From contig CAYURP010000009.1 in assembly GCA_964447175.1 (NCBI GenBank), positions 1-64,000 on the forward strand: DNA of 64,000 nt, in the 5' to 3' direction. A program made the translations under genes and the position numbers. Shown here piece after piece: positions 24,989-33,823 of this stretch. The notes below the pieces were generated by a model, which did not search any database, had not been told where the DNA came from, and worked only from the letters and a program-made list of their open reading frames with translations. The stretch's first letter is position 1, and every line of letters begins with the position of its first letter. The stretch comes from CAYURP01 sp964447175. Its GTDB lineage: Bacteria; Zixibacteria; MSB-5A5; SM23-73-2.

Positions 24989-27900
24989 ATGAACGAAAAA
25001 GAGATCAAAAGCAAGCTCAAAGAACTAATCCAAAGGTATCACAGGATCTATCAGGAAAACAAAGATACAAGCGAGGCTAATGTTCACGGTACACTGGTTG
25101 AACCTCTATTCGACTTATTGGGTTGGGATACCAAAGATGTGAAAGTATATGACAGGGAATCATATATCCGTGGAGCAGGCTTTGCAGACGTAGGCCTTAT
25201 TATTGCTAACGACCCAAGAATTTTTATGGAGATCAAGAAGTTTGGAAAAATCCCTAAAAATCGAATAGAGCCTCGAGCTCAGACGGTCTTGCCCTTTAAA
25301 GAATTCCAGCAACTTATAGATAGAACTCCTGAAGAAAAACAGGCAATGAGATATGCCAGAGGCAAGGAAATCCCCTGGGCAATTCTTACTAATTTTGAAT
25401 GTCTGTTTGTGTTCAATGCGGATCAAGAAAGGATAATTCTATCTTTTAAATCACCAGAAGAATATCTAAGCAGATTTGAAGACCTATGGAGATTATCAAA
25501 AGAAAGAGTTGAAGCCAAGAGCTTAGAATGGCTACAAGACCAGATTAAAAAGGAACCTATTGACAAGAATTTCTTAGAGAAGCTAAAAAATTGGCGATTG
25601 AACTTAGCACAAAATATTCACAATAATAATAAAGATAACAAGATTTTGTTAAAAGAGGATGGTAATTTCGACTTCGAAGAGTTAATGCATATTGTACAGC
25701 GTATCCTTTCGAGGCTTTTGGTAATCTCGATTGCCGATGACATGGAAGTGCTTGAGACACAAAATATACTGGAAAACTTGTACAAGGGCTATGAGGATGC
25801 AGGCAAGTATGCAAGAGAAGATCATCTCTTAACCCGTTTCTTGGAGATAAGCCATTCTATGGATGAGCATCATAATACCACCATCTTCGCTCCTGGCCAC
25901 GCTTGCGAAAAGGTTAAGGTCTCAAACGAGGTTTTTGTTTCAATTCTGAAAGAAATATGTCATATCTCGTTTAGAAAGATGACCGTAGACATCCTTGGTG
26001 CAACCTATGAAAGTTACCTGGGATATACATTCCAGATGAAAAACGGAAAAGTAAGTGCTGAAATCGATCCCAGGGTAAGAAAACAAGCTGGAATCTATTA
26101 TACACCCACCTATATTGTCCACTACATTGTAGATAACACGTTGGGCAAAATTCTAAAAGAAACAGAAGGAAAAGAGGGAATAAAGGCTATTGAAAAAGCC
26201 AAAGATATAAAAGTTCTGGATCCAGCCTGTGGCTCTGGTTCCTTTTTAATATATGCTTTTGATGTATTCGCAGAGTTTTATGATAGAGTGAATAAAAGAA
26301 TAACTGATGAGCAATTTAATTTGTCCAAAGGGCATGCCAATCCAAGTATGTTTGACCAATTAGAAAAGTTTAAGAATTTGCCTAAACAAGTTCTGGATTA
26401 TCCTAAAAAGATATTAGAGGATCATCTTTATGGAGTTGACCTCGATCCAGCAGCAGCCGAGATAGCTACAATCAACTTAGTCATAAAGGCATTTGAAAAA
26501 ATGAGGGGTAAGAAACTACCTTTAATTTTAAATCAGAATATCAAAGTTGGAAATTCCTTAATATCTGGAATAAGAAAAAAAGAGGATCTGGATGAGTTCA
26601 AGAGCGAAGTTGAGGAACACATTGCCTTGAGAAAAAGGCTTAAGGAAACCGAAGAGGAGAAGGAAAAACAGAAGATAATGGATGCTATAAATGAATTGCG
26701 ACAGAAAGTGAATTCACGTCTCAATGAATCATTGAAGGAGTATTTCGAGAATCTGGAGGAGAAAAGGCCTTTCAACTGGCAGTTCGAATTCCCAGAGGTT
26801 TTTGGTCGAGGAAAGCCAGATGAACCAAAAGGGTTTAATGTAGTCATTGGGAATCCACCCTATATTGGCTTCCATGGTTTCAAAGAAGAAAAACCCTTAT
26901 TAAAGCAGAGATTCTTTACTGCTACTGGGAAGTTTGATATTTACATACCTTTTATTGAAAGAGGGTTGCAGCTACTTACTACGAACGGTTTATTGAGTTT
27001 TATATGTCCCACCAATTTTTCGAAACGTCAACATGGTAAAAATCTTCGTTCTCTTCTGGCGCAAAATACAATTCAGAAGTTTGTGGATTTTGAAGATGTT
27101 CAAATCTTCGAAGATGCATTGAACTATACAGGTATAATAGTCGTTGAAAGAAGACAAGTCTCAGAAGACAACTATATTCATTATATTCCGAGATGCATAG
27201 AAGCAGAAGGATACTTTTACCCTCAAAGCAGACTTCTGAAGACTGGGTGGGTTTTTAGAGACTTGCAACAAGACAAAATAGTAACCAAAATAGAAAGTGC
27301 CGATATAACCAGATTAAAAAGCATCTCTGATGGCATTTCAGAAGGCATTGTTACGGGGAATAATGATGTCTTCTTGATTGATGCAGGTAAACTTAAAGAC
27401 CATGCAATTGAAAGAAAAATTTCGAAAAAATGCATACGAGGAGAGCAACTAAATAGATGGGATGCACGCTTGGAAAACCTTTTTCTAATATATCCTTACG
27501 TTTTGTGCAAGAATAAAACCACCGTGCTGTCTGAAGCTAATTTCAAAAAGAACTACCCACAGTGTTACAAATACCTCCTGGCACATAAATCGTTGTTATT
27601 AGAGAGAGATTATTTTAAAAAATCTACTAAAAAATGGTATGAATTGTGGTGTCCGCGAGACATTAAGAAACAAAGTTACCCCAAAATAGTGGTTCCAGAA
27701 TTATCTGATTCAAATAAATTTGCCTATGTTGAAAAAGATATTTTTTACATAGATACGACGTGCGGAATTAAACTTAAAGATTCCATCCCAGAAAAAAACT
27801 ACTACATTTTGGCTCTCCTGAATTCATCGCTTATTGAATACTATTACAAGAAAACAACAGTCCCTAAGGCCGGCGGATTCTTTATCTATAAGACAATGTA

Positions 27901-28419
27901 TTTAAACGAAATACCGATTCTCCGTATTAACTTCTCCAATTCCCCCGAAAAAATCAAGCACGACCAGTTGGTAGGATATGTGAATATTATGCTAGATATG
28001 AACAAACAGAAGAATGAACTTATTAAAATTGTCGAACAAGTTCTTAAGAATCACACTTATGAACTTCAATCTTTAGGGAGGGCTTATTATGACAGATCTG
28101 AATATGTTGAAAGAATGGATAAGAAAGCTTCTTCTATTGCTAATTCTGAAAAAGAAGTTACCAGAATCTGTGTTAAAGAAAAAGGAAAACTCCTTTTATT
28201 CTATGCATTCATTGATAGCAAATGGGAAGAAGTCCTGAGTTTGAAAATCGAAGATGATAACCTTCGATTGTTCCTGTTTTACTCTCTGCGCAAATACTTA
28301 GAAGAAAACAAAAGAAGAAAAAAATGGACTACTGAAACGTTTCCTAAAATTCTTGATGTGATTTTGGGGCGTCTGGAAGTTCCTGTATTCAAGACCCAGG
28401 CGAAGATTTATGACATTAA
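24989..28419 (+). CDS. Type IIG restriction-modification enzyme, 3' end lost in assembly gap
   Basis: A single-chain nuclease-methyltransferase, 1143 complete residues visible before the N run. The N-terminus looks like a PD-(D/E)XK nuclease: E39, D67 ('GFADVGLI') and E81-x-K83 ('FMEIKKF'). A helical linker leads to the N6-adenine methyltransferase with motif I DPACGSGSF (411-419) and motif IV NPPY (622-625). The region after 640 should hold the target-recognition domain. The gene is visibly more AT-rich than its neighbours, which fits recent transfer. It follows the EndoQ gene by 15 nt with no obvious SD. The frame appears open up to the gap; the true C-terminus is unknown. Confidence 0.9.
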
Positions 28420-28519
28420 NNNNNNNNNNNNNNNNNNNNNNNNNNNNNNNNNNNNNNNNNNNNNNNNNNNNNNNNNNNNNNNNNNNNNNNNNNNNNNNNN
28501 NNNNNNNNNNNNNNNNNNN
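28420..28519. other. Assembly gap (100 N)
   Basis: Exactly 100 N, the usual placeholder for a gap of unknown size. The sequence to its right is repeat-rich, which probably caused the break. The end of the restriction-modification gene, and perhaps further genes, lie in it. Confidence 0.98.
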
Positions 28520-28531
28520 AGTAGATAAAAA

Positions 28532-28657
28532 TGTAGGGACAAATTTTCAGACTTACACTGGACAGACAAGTCATGCCTTAGGCAGATCCCTGCCCGCTAA
28601 AGATTGGCAGGCGGGCGCCTCAGGCAGAAATGTCTGCCTACCAAATCTATCCCTACA
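28532..28657. repeat. Nested palindromic repeat cluster
   Basis: An outer stem TGTAGGGA (28532-28539) / TCCCTACA (28650-28657) encloses a degenerate copy of the GGGAC-type tandem-hairpin repeat (compare 28717-28771). The copy is interrupted by a second GC-rich palindromic element (about 28574-28640, arms CTGCCCGC/GGCGGGCG and AGGCAGA/TCTGCCT). It reads as one repeat inserted into another. The stretch 28520-28960 has no gene; it is almost entirely repeats. Confidence 0.55.
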
Positions 28658-28683
28658 CAGGTTTACTCCTATTTCCCCGGTAA

Positions 28684-28704
28684 CACAGGTTGTCTCAACC
28701 TGTG
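28684..28704. repeat. Palindromic repeat, CACAGGTTG/CAACCTGTG type
   Basis: A 9-bp perfect inverted repeat with loop TCT, the same family as 1074-1094. Confidence 0.75.
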
Positions 28705-28716
28705 ATTCTTATATAA

Positions 28717-28771
28717 TGTAGGGACAAACCTTTAGGTTTGTCCTGGACAGACTTAAAAGTCTGTCCCTACA
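28717..28771. repeat. Tandem-hairpin repeat, GGGAC type
   Basis: Outer stem TGTAGGGAC (28717-28725) / GTCCCTACA (28763-28771). Inside, two adjacent perfect hairpins with 10-bp stems: GGACAAACCT/AGGTTTGTCC (722-743) and GGACAGACTT/AAGTCTGTCC (745-766), which share bases with the outer stem. The architecture matches the GGCAC and GTTGC types. Confidence 0.75.
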
Positions 28772-28793
28772 ACAAAAAACACTAAAAATGATA

Positions 28794-28816
28794 ACACAGG
28801 TTGTCTCAACCTGTGT
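28794..28816. repeat. Palindromic repeat, CACAGGTTG/CAACCTGTG type
   Basis: A perfect inverted repeat with loop TCT and one extra pair (ACACAGGTTG/CAACCTGTGT). A further short hairpin CCCACCTT/AAGGTGGG follows at about 28858-28879. Confidence 0.75.
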
Positions 28817-28960
28817 GAATTTAAATGCAAAAACAAGTTTTTGCACTCCTTAAAAACCCACCTTGAGGGCAAGGTGGGGCTACTGGGATTTGAGGGTAAG
28901 CTGCGGATGACGGACCCCCGACTGCGGATTCCACAAAGTGAAATTTTTCACAAATTTGGC

Positions 28961-28988
28961 TTGACTCCCCGAATATTTTTTGTAAATT
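28961..28988 (+). promoter_or_regulatory. Possible promoter for proline dehydrogenase
   Basis: TTGACT (28961-28966), 16-bp spacer, TAAATT (28983-28988), about 27 bp before ATG 29016. Confidence 0.4.
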
Positions 28989-29015
28989 TAAATCCAGCTA
29001 CAGGATATAAACACT

Positions 29016-29927
29016 ATGCTCAAAGCGATTCTATTGTACCTTTCCCGACAAAAAGCCATCCAGGGCTTTATGATGAACTTCGGGGTTACCCGCAGGGTGG
29101 TAAACCGATTCGTATCCGGTGAGGAGCTTGAAGATGGTCTGAATGCTGTGAGAAAAGTCAATTCCGAGGGAGCTCTCGCTACTCTGGATCACCTGGGCGA
29201 GGAGGTTTCAGAACCTGAAGAAGCTATAGCCGCTACCGAGGTCTATCTTAATGCTCTGGATAAGATCAACCAGAACGGGGTTAACACCAACGTCTCGGTT
29301 AAACCCACTCAGGTGGGATTGAAGATCGACAAAAAGCTGTGTGAGGAGAATTTTGCTAAAATCATCGAAAGAGCAAAAAAATATGATAGCTTCGTCAGGA
29401 TGGATATGGAAGGGTCTGACTGCACCCAGGATACGCTGGATGTTTTCTATAGCTTGAGAAAAAAATACGATAATGTGGGAATTGTGATCCAGACCTATCT
29501 TTATCGAAGCGAAAAGGATGTGGAAGATATTCAGAAGTTAGGCGGCAGGATCAGGCTTTGCAAGGGCGCCTACAAAGAACCCAAAGAGATTGCCTTTCCC
29601 AAAATACAGCAGGTAGATGATAACTTCATTAAGCTAATGGAGAAAATGCTGGTAAGTGGTATCTATCACGGTATCGGCACCCACGACGAGAAAATAATCC
29701 AGAAGACCAAAGAGTTCGCTGGGAAAAATAACCTTTCTAAAGAGAGCTTCGAGTTCCAGCTTCTTTATGGAATCCGCACCGAGCTTCAGTATCAGCTGCT
29801 CAAGGAAGATTATAAGGTGCGAATCTACATCCCCTTTGGAAAACAGTGGTACCCCTATTTCATGCGCAGGTTAGCAGAAAGACCTGCCAATTTATTCTTC
29901 TTCTTAAAAAACTTCTTCCGGGCATAA
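29016..29927 (+). CDS. Proline dehydrogenase
   Basis: A stand-alone FAD-dependent proline dehydrogenase that oxidises L-proline to pyrroline-5-carboxylate and passes electrons to the quinone pool. The 303-residue length fits the monofunctional class (not PutA). The TIM-barrel landmarks are present: 'NVSVKPTQVGLKID', 'FVRMDMEGSDCTQDTLDVF', 'VGIVIQTYLYRSEKD', 'RLCKGAYKEP', 'GIGTHDEKII', 'FEFQLLYGIR' and 'VRIYIPFGKQWYPYFMRRLAERP'. The usual partner P5C dehydrogenase is not in the window. Repeats surround the gene on both sides, so its neighbourhood may have been rearranged. Confidence 0.93.
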   Translation: MLKAILLYLSRQKAIQGFMMNFGVTRRVVNRFVSGEELEDGLNAVRKVNSEGALATLDHLGEEVSEPEEAIAATEVYLNALDKINQNGVNTNVSVKPTQVGLKIDKKLCEENFAKIIERAKKYDSFVRMDMEGSDCTQDTLDVFYSLRKKYDNVGIVIQTYLYRSEKDVEDIQKLGGRIRLCKGAYKEPKEIAFPKIQQVDDNFIKLMEKMLVSGIYHGIGTHDEKIIQKTKEFAGKNNLSKESFEFQLLYGIRTELQYQLLKEDYKVRIYIPFGKQWYPYFMRRLAERPANLFFFLKNFFRA

Positions 29928-29952
29928 ATCTTATTACATTGTTCACAATTTT

Positions 29953-30006
29953 TTGTAGTTTCCTGATTTATCAGGCTAATTAGCCCAATGAACTGGGCAA
30001 CTACAA
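29953..30006. repeat. Tandem-hairpin repeat, GTTGC type, copy 1
   Basis: Outer stem TTGTAGTT (29953-29960) / AACTACAA (29999-30006). Inner hairpins are CCTGATTTATCAGG and GCCCAATGAACTGGGC. Length 54 nt. The same design as the copies at 30063 and 61400. Confidence 0.75.
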
Positions 30007-30062
30007 ACTCCTTATCTGATCGCATCCAACCTAACAACCATAGGGAGCCGATTACATCCCGC

Positions 30063-30116
30063 TTGTAGTTGCCTGATTTATCAGGCTATCTGTCTCAATA
30101 AATTAAGCGACTACAA
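30063..30116. repeat. Tandem-hairpin repeat, GTTGC type, copy 2
   Basis: A direct copy of 29953-30006, also 54 nt, with outer stem TTGTAGT/ACTACAA and the first hairpin GCCTGATTTATCAGGC intact. The second hairpin has decayed. Confidence 0.7.
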
Positions 30117-30146
30117 AACCCTTTGAATTTTTAAACGATTCATAAA

Positions 30147-31691
30147 TCAGAGAATAAGGTTCAAAATTCCACCTACAATCAAAGAGGAAACTATCATAAT
30201 AGAGGCTGTCTTGAGCATGTCTTTAACCCCCATTTCCTTGAGCAGAACCACGAAAGTCGCCACGCAGGGGAAATACATCGCCAAAACCACGCTGGCTACA
30301 ATTAATTGATTCATATTCAAGCCCAGGGGCAAAAGCATGCCCACAGCCACGTCCTTACGCAAAAATCCGACGATAAGCGCACCCACAGCCTCCCGGGGAA
30401 GCCCCAGAATACCGGTTACCACTGGCGCGGCAATTTGTCCCAGAAATTTAATTATATTTAAGGTGTAAAGAAGATTTACGAATAGCACTCCCAGAAGCAC
30501 AAAGGGAATAGCCTCTTTGACAAAACCTCTGATTCTTATCCACAGCTTTTTTAAAAGCGCTCCCAGGTAGGGAAGCCTGTAGGGAGGAATCTCAACGAAA
30601 ATCTCCGGGCTTTCCCCTTTGAGGAGTTTATTGAGCAAAAAGCCCACGATCACCCATACTAAAAAGAGAGTCCCGAAAACTGTGCCCATTCCCTTAACCC
30701 CGTATCTTCCGATCAAGCCAGCTATTACAGCAATTTGCGCTATGCAGGGTATGGAAATACACATCAGGGTCGTGGCGATAAATCTCTCCCTTTTGGTTTC
30801 CAGAACCCGGGTAGCCAGAACACCGGGCACATTGCATCCCAGAGCTAACATCATGGGAAGAATAGCCAATCCGTGAAGACCCAACCTGTGCATCACGTTA
30901 TCTGCCAGAACCCCCAGTCGGGGGAGATATCCCGAATCCTCCAGAAAACTCAAAACTAAATAAAATGAAAAAACATAAGGCAAAACCATAGCCAAGGGAA
31001 CGAAAAGCCCGGTGGTCAAAAGACCCAATGATTCAACAAAATCTATCTTCCCCTCAATCAGTTTCCCGATTAAAATATTATGTAAAAAACCCCCAGATCC
31101 CAAAAGGACTGAGAGTTTTAACATCAGGGGAGCCCAAAAGTTTTCAAATATGGGCTCAAGAACATAGTTAATTAGACTTTCTCCGATGAACCTGATTAAG
31201 GAAAAAATTAGAAAAACGGTCAATAGAGCAATGGGAACACCGGTGACCGGCTTTATGGAGACATCCTCCAGCCTCTCCAAAAAAGTATGATGGCGATGGG
31301 TGATTTTTTGCACATTTTCCACGATCTTTCCCACTATCTCCCATCTTTTCTCATCCTCGAATTGCCAGGTACTGGCTTTGGCTAAGGGAAGGTAGGAGAC
31401 CAGTTCTCTTATGCCCTCGCCGGTAATGGCGCAGGTGGGGACCACCGGGACGCCCAGGATCAGCTGAAGCTTTTTAACGTCTATAATCACCCCGATATGC
31501 CGGGCTTCGTCCCAGAGATTTAAAGCCACCACTACCGGGATACCGTTTTTCAGCAATTCCAGGGTCAGGTTTAAGTTTCTTTCCAGGTTCGTGGAATCCA
31601 CCACGTTGATCACCATATCTCCGTTCTTGAGCATCTCCACTGCCACCTTCTCCGCTTTGGATTCAGGTTCCAGGTTGTAGGTCCCGGGCAC
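30147..31691 (-). CDS. feoB: Ferrous iron transport protein B (FeoB), 5' end lost in gap
   Basis: FeoB is the inner-membrane Fe(II) transporter with a cytoplasmic G domain. The visible 514 residues begin inside the G domain at 'VPGTYNLEPES' (G3 region), continue with 'VVDSTNLERNLNLTLELL' and the G4 variant 'NLWD', then the GDI region, then about ten membrane helices with the gate motif 'ALGCNVPGVLATR'. The G1 P-loop and any preceding feoA are in the gap at 31692-31791. A DtxR-type regulator sits about 1.4 kb upstream on the same strand, so iron control is likely. Confidence 0.93.
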   Translation of the reverse strand: MPGTYNLEPESKAEKVAVEMLKNGDMVINVVDSTNLERNLNLTLELLKNGIPVVVALNLWDEARHIGVIIDVKKLQLILGVPVVPTCAITGEGIRELVSYLPLAKASTWQFEDEKRWEIVGKIVENVQKITHRHHTFLERLEDVSIKPVTGVPIALLTVFLIFSLIRFIGESLINYVLEPIFENFWAPLMLKLSVLLGSGGFLHNILIGKLIEGKIDFVESLGLLTTGLFVPLAMVLPYVFSFYLVLSFLEDSGYLPRLGVLADNVMHRLGLHGLAILPMMLALGCNVPGVLATRVLETKRERFIATTLMCISIPCIAQIAVIAGLIGRYGVKGMGTVFGTLFLVWVIVGFLLNKLLKGESPEIFVEIPPYRLPYLGALLKKLWIRIRGFVKEAIPFVLLGVLFVNLLYTLNIIKFLGQIAAPVVTGILGLPREAVGALIVGFLRKDVAVGMLLPLGLNMNQLIVASVVLAMYFPCVATFVVLLKEMGVKDMLKTASIMIVSSLIVGGILNLIL

Positions 31692-31791
31692 NNNNNNNNN
31701 NNNNNNNNNNNNNNNNNNNNNNNNNNNNNNNNNNNNNNNNNNNNNNNNNNNNNNNNNNNNNNNNNNNNNNNNNNNNNNNNNNNNNNNNNNN
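31692..31791. other. Assembly gap (100 N)
   Basis: Exactly 100 N. It removes the 5' end of feoB. The 170 bases right of it (31792-31961) contain no gene I can support. Confidence 0.98.
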
Positions 31792-31961
31792 ATCAACTGT
31801 AGTCATTTAGTTTACTTCTCCAAAAAACAATGCTGTTATTCACTTTTCTTATTCTTTCGAGTCAATCTCAAAATTCGCTCTTCCAACAATCGACAAAATA
31901 TAATTCAGTAGTCTACATCCAAAGAGAAAAAAATCTAAAATGATATTCTTCAAGCCATTCA

Positions 31962-32942
31962 TTAGTAAGTCCACATCGCTGTCGCGATTAGAGTCCAATC
32001 AGGAGCATAGTTTACTTTTGCACTATAGGGAATTCGAACTTTTAAGGCGACTTTTCGATGTTCATACTCATCTCCATACGGCTTCAATTCAACACCAGTT
32101 ATGATTGCGTGATTGTGAGCTTTCATCCCGTCCAAGCCTTGATTCTCAAAACCATCTGCCAACTCAACATCTTCGATATCAAACCAGCCTACTGTTCCCA
32201 GAGCGGCTTCGAAGATGCCATTCCCCAACAGGTCGAATTCCAGATTGACCTTGTAATTAAGCTGATCGCTTAAATCTTGGTCGGAAAATTTCCAACCTGA
32301 TATTTCATCTGCTTTTCCCCTCCAGTTATAGAAGAGATGATCACAGAAACCAAACCGGCCAATGTGATCATGATAAAGCAAGACAATTCTAAATTCATTT
32401 GCTCCGTTACCAATACCATGCTTTATTTTCTCGCTGTCACTAAGGGGAAACTTAAGACCAGCACCTATATTGAGATGAATTTCGTCGAAAATTCCGATAT
32501 TTTCACCATAGAAGAATTTGTAACGGGAAGCAATCCATAGCTCGCCCAAACCATTATCCTCAACTTCGCTAAACTTCTTTGTCTTCTTATCATAGATTCG
32601 TCTGTCTACCCATTTATAAGGAAGAAAAACCCCTGCATCCCAACGGTCAGTTATTCCATAACCCAAGCGTATGCCTAAGTCATACACCTGGTTGTTCTCC
32701 CCCTCTTCCAGATCCACCATTTCTTCATCTGACCTGTTGTATCTTTTCTTCATATCATTGTATTTCAAACAGGTCTTAATCCAGATTGTCCCTTTGTTGA
32801 TTCCTAATGGGCATCCGACGACATCCTCGGCTTGTACTCGTTGGGAGGTCAAAGCCGTCATCCACAATCCCACAGCCAAGGTCAGTATAGAACGAATAAT
32901 TTTTGAATGCATAATTCTTTTTTTCTCATATAGCTTTCTCAT
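31962..32942 (-). CDS. Outer-membrane beta-barrel protein, unknown substrate
   Basis: A 326-residue exported protein with an extended N-terminus ('MRKLYEKKRIMHSKII') before a signal peptide ending near 'RVQAED'. GAGG lies 9 nt before ATG 32942, which supports that start; ATG 32912 is the alternative. The mature part is rich in alternating aromatic/glycine strands ('LGIRLGYGITDRWDAGVFLPYKWV', 'LNIGAGLKFPLSD') and ends in aromatic residues, as expected of a 10-12-strand barrel. It resembles the loosely defined MetA-pathway/transporter barrels. Its place between feoB and the DtxR gene hints at metal uptake, but that is inference only. Confidence 0.6.
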   Translation of the reverse strand: MRKLYEKKRIMHSKIIRSILTLAVGLWMTALTSQRVQAEDVVGCPLGINKGTIWIKTCLKYNDMKKRYNRSDEEMVDLEEGENNQVYDLGIRLGYGITDRWDAGVFLPYKWVDRRIYDKKTKKFSEVEDNGLGELWIASRYKFFYGENIGIFDEIHLNIGAGLKFPLSDSEKIKHGIGNGANEFRIVLLYHDHIGRFGFCDHLFYNWRGKADEISGWKFSDQDLSDQLNYKVNLEFDLLGNGIFEAALGTVGWFDIEDVELADGFENQGLDGMKAHNHAIITGVELKPYGDEYEHRKVALKVRIPYSAKVNYAPDWTLIATAMWTY

Positions 32943-33071
32943 CTTTTAGTCCTCTGTTTACTCATTATCGTATAAAGTCTCAGCCTTTTATTAGCCTTAT
33001 CTAACTCTATTAGTTAATTGTAACGTTTAGCTTAAAATTTAGTTTTTCTCAACATTTTCACTTTCCCTTCT

Positions 33072-33536
33072 TTATCTTTTTTCTGGCTTGCCTTTCTTTT
33101 TGTTTCCGAGAGACTTCAAACCTGTGCCAAATTTCATCTCGGAGGGACAGGTGCTGATGAAGTCCATAAACTTGGTTAATCTCTCCAGGCTTTCGGGACT
33201 TAATGAGTGTTCGATCTTGCAGGCATCCTCCTCAGCAGTTTTTTTACCAACCCTCAGAACCTCCTTAAGGAACCGCCTTAAGATAAGATGCCGGTCATAG
33301 ATTCTCTTACCAGCCTGGTTGCCCTTGAGGGTAAGCTCCACAAACTCATATTTATCGTGTTTTACCAGATGGAGTCGGGATAGATTCTTTAAAGCGCTGT
33401 TAACGCTGGGCAGAGCCACCTCCCTGGCTTTGGCAATATCCCTAACCCTTACCACTCCCAACTTTTTCTTGATCAGCCAGATGGTTTCCAGATAATCTTC
33501 CATGCTGGCGCTTAAGCTCTTTTCGTTTGCCCTCAT
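33072..33536 (-). CDS. DtxR/MntR-family metal-dependent transcriptional regulator
   Basis: A DtxR-type repressor: an N-terminal winged helix ('SMEDYLETIWLIKK', 'VRVRDIAKAREVALPSVNSALKNLSRLHLV') and the metal-binding dimerisation domain ('RHLILRRFLKEVLRV', 'EEDACKIEHSLSPESLERL'). It ends in a lysine-rich tail without an SH3-like domain. I choose ATG 33536 (154 residues) because GGGAG lies 6 nt before it; ATG 33548 is the longer option. It probably senses Fe(II) or Mn(II) and, given feoB downstream, may control iron uptake and itself. Confidence 0.88.
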   Translation of the reverse strand: MRANEKSLSASMEDYLETIWLIKKKLGVVRVRDIAKAREVALPSVNSALKNLSRLHLVKHDKYEFVELTLKGNQAGKRIYDRHLILRRFLKEVLRVGKKTAEEDACKIEHSLSPESLERLTKFMDFISTCPSEMKFGTGLKSLGNKKKGKPEKR

Positions 33537-33551
33537 AGTCTCTCCCATATG

Positions 33552-33584
33552 TTAGACATACCTCACTTTGTTAGTTCTGTCTAA
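33552..33584. promoter_or_regulatory. Candidate DtxR-type operator upstream of the regulator
   Basis: A TTAGACA (33552-33558) / TGTCTAA (33578-33584) inverted repeat with an inner TTAG at 33571, so TTAG-N6-CTAA (33571-33584) also appears. Known DtxR, IdeR and MntR sites follow TTAG...CTAA symmetry. It sits 16 bp before the chosen start codon, a fitting position for autoregulation. Confidence 0.45.
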
Positions 33585-33823
33585 TACGAGGACCATTTTA
33601 CAATAGTTTGAATTCTCATTAAAAAAGTTCAAATTTTCACCTGTTTGGGGATAAAAACCAATTTTTAATCATATCAAAATACCCTTGAAAATCATCCCTT
33701 AAATATCAAAAAAATCCATTCTGCATTAAACTACAAATTCAGGATGCCGATAATCTACTTAGATTAGAGTAAGCTAAGAGGTGGAACCAGTTACAAACTT
33801 CAAATAAAAAGGAGAGTTTGACC

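Noticed and set aside
28410..28721. Open frame running across the 100-N gap
   Set aside because: It exists only because N translates as unknown; the right part is repeat sequence.
28520..28960. Possible CRISPR array
   Set aside because: The palindromes are of several types, unevenly spaced, and there are no uniform spacers or cas genes.
30160..30180. tRNA T-arm-like sequence (GGTTCAAAATTCC)
   Set aside because: It lies inside the 3' end of feoB and has no acceptor or anticodon arms around it.
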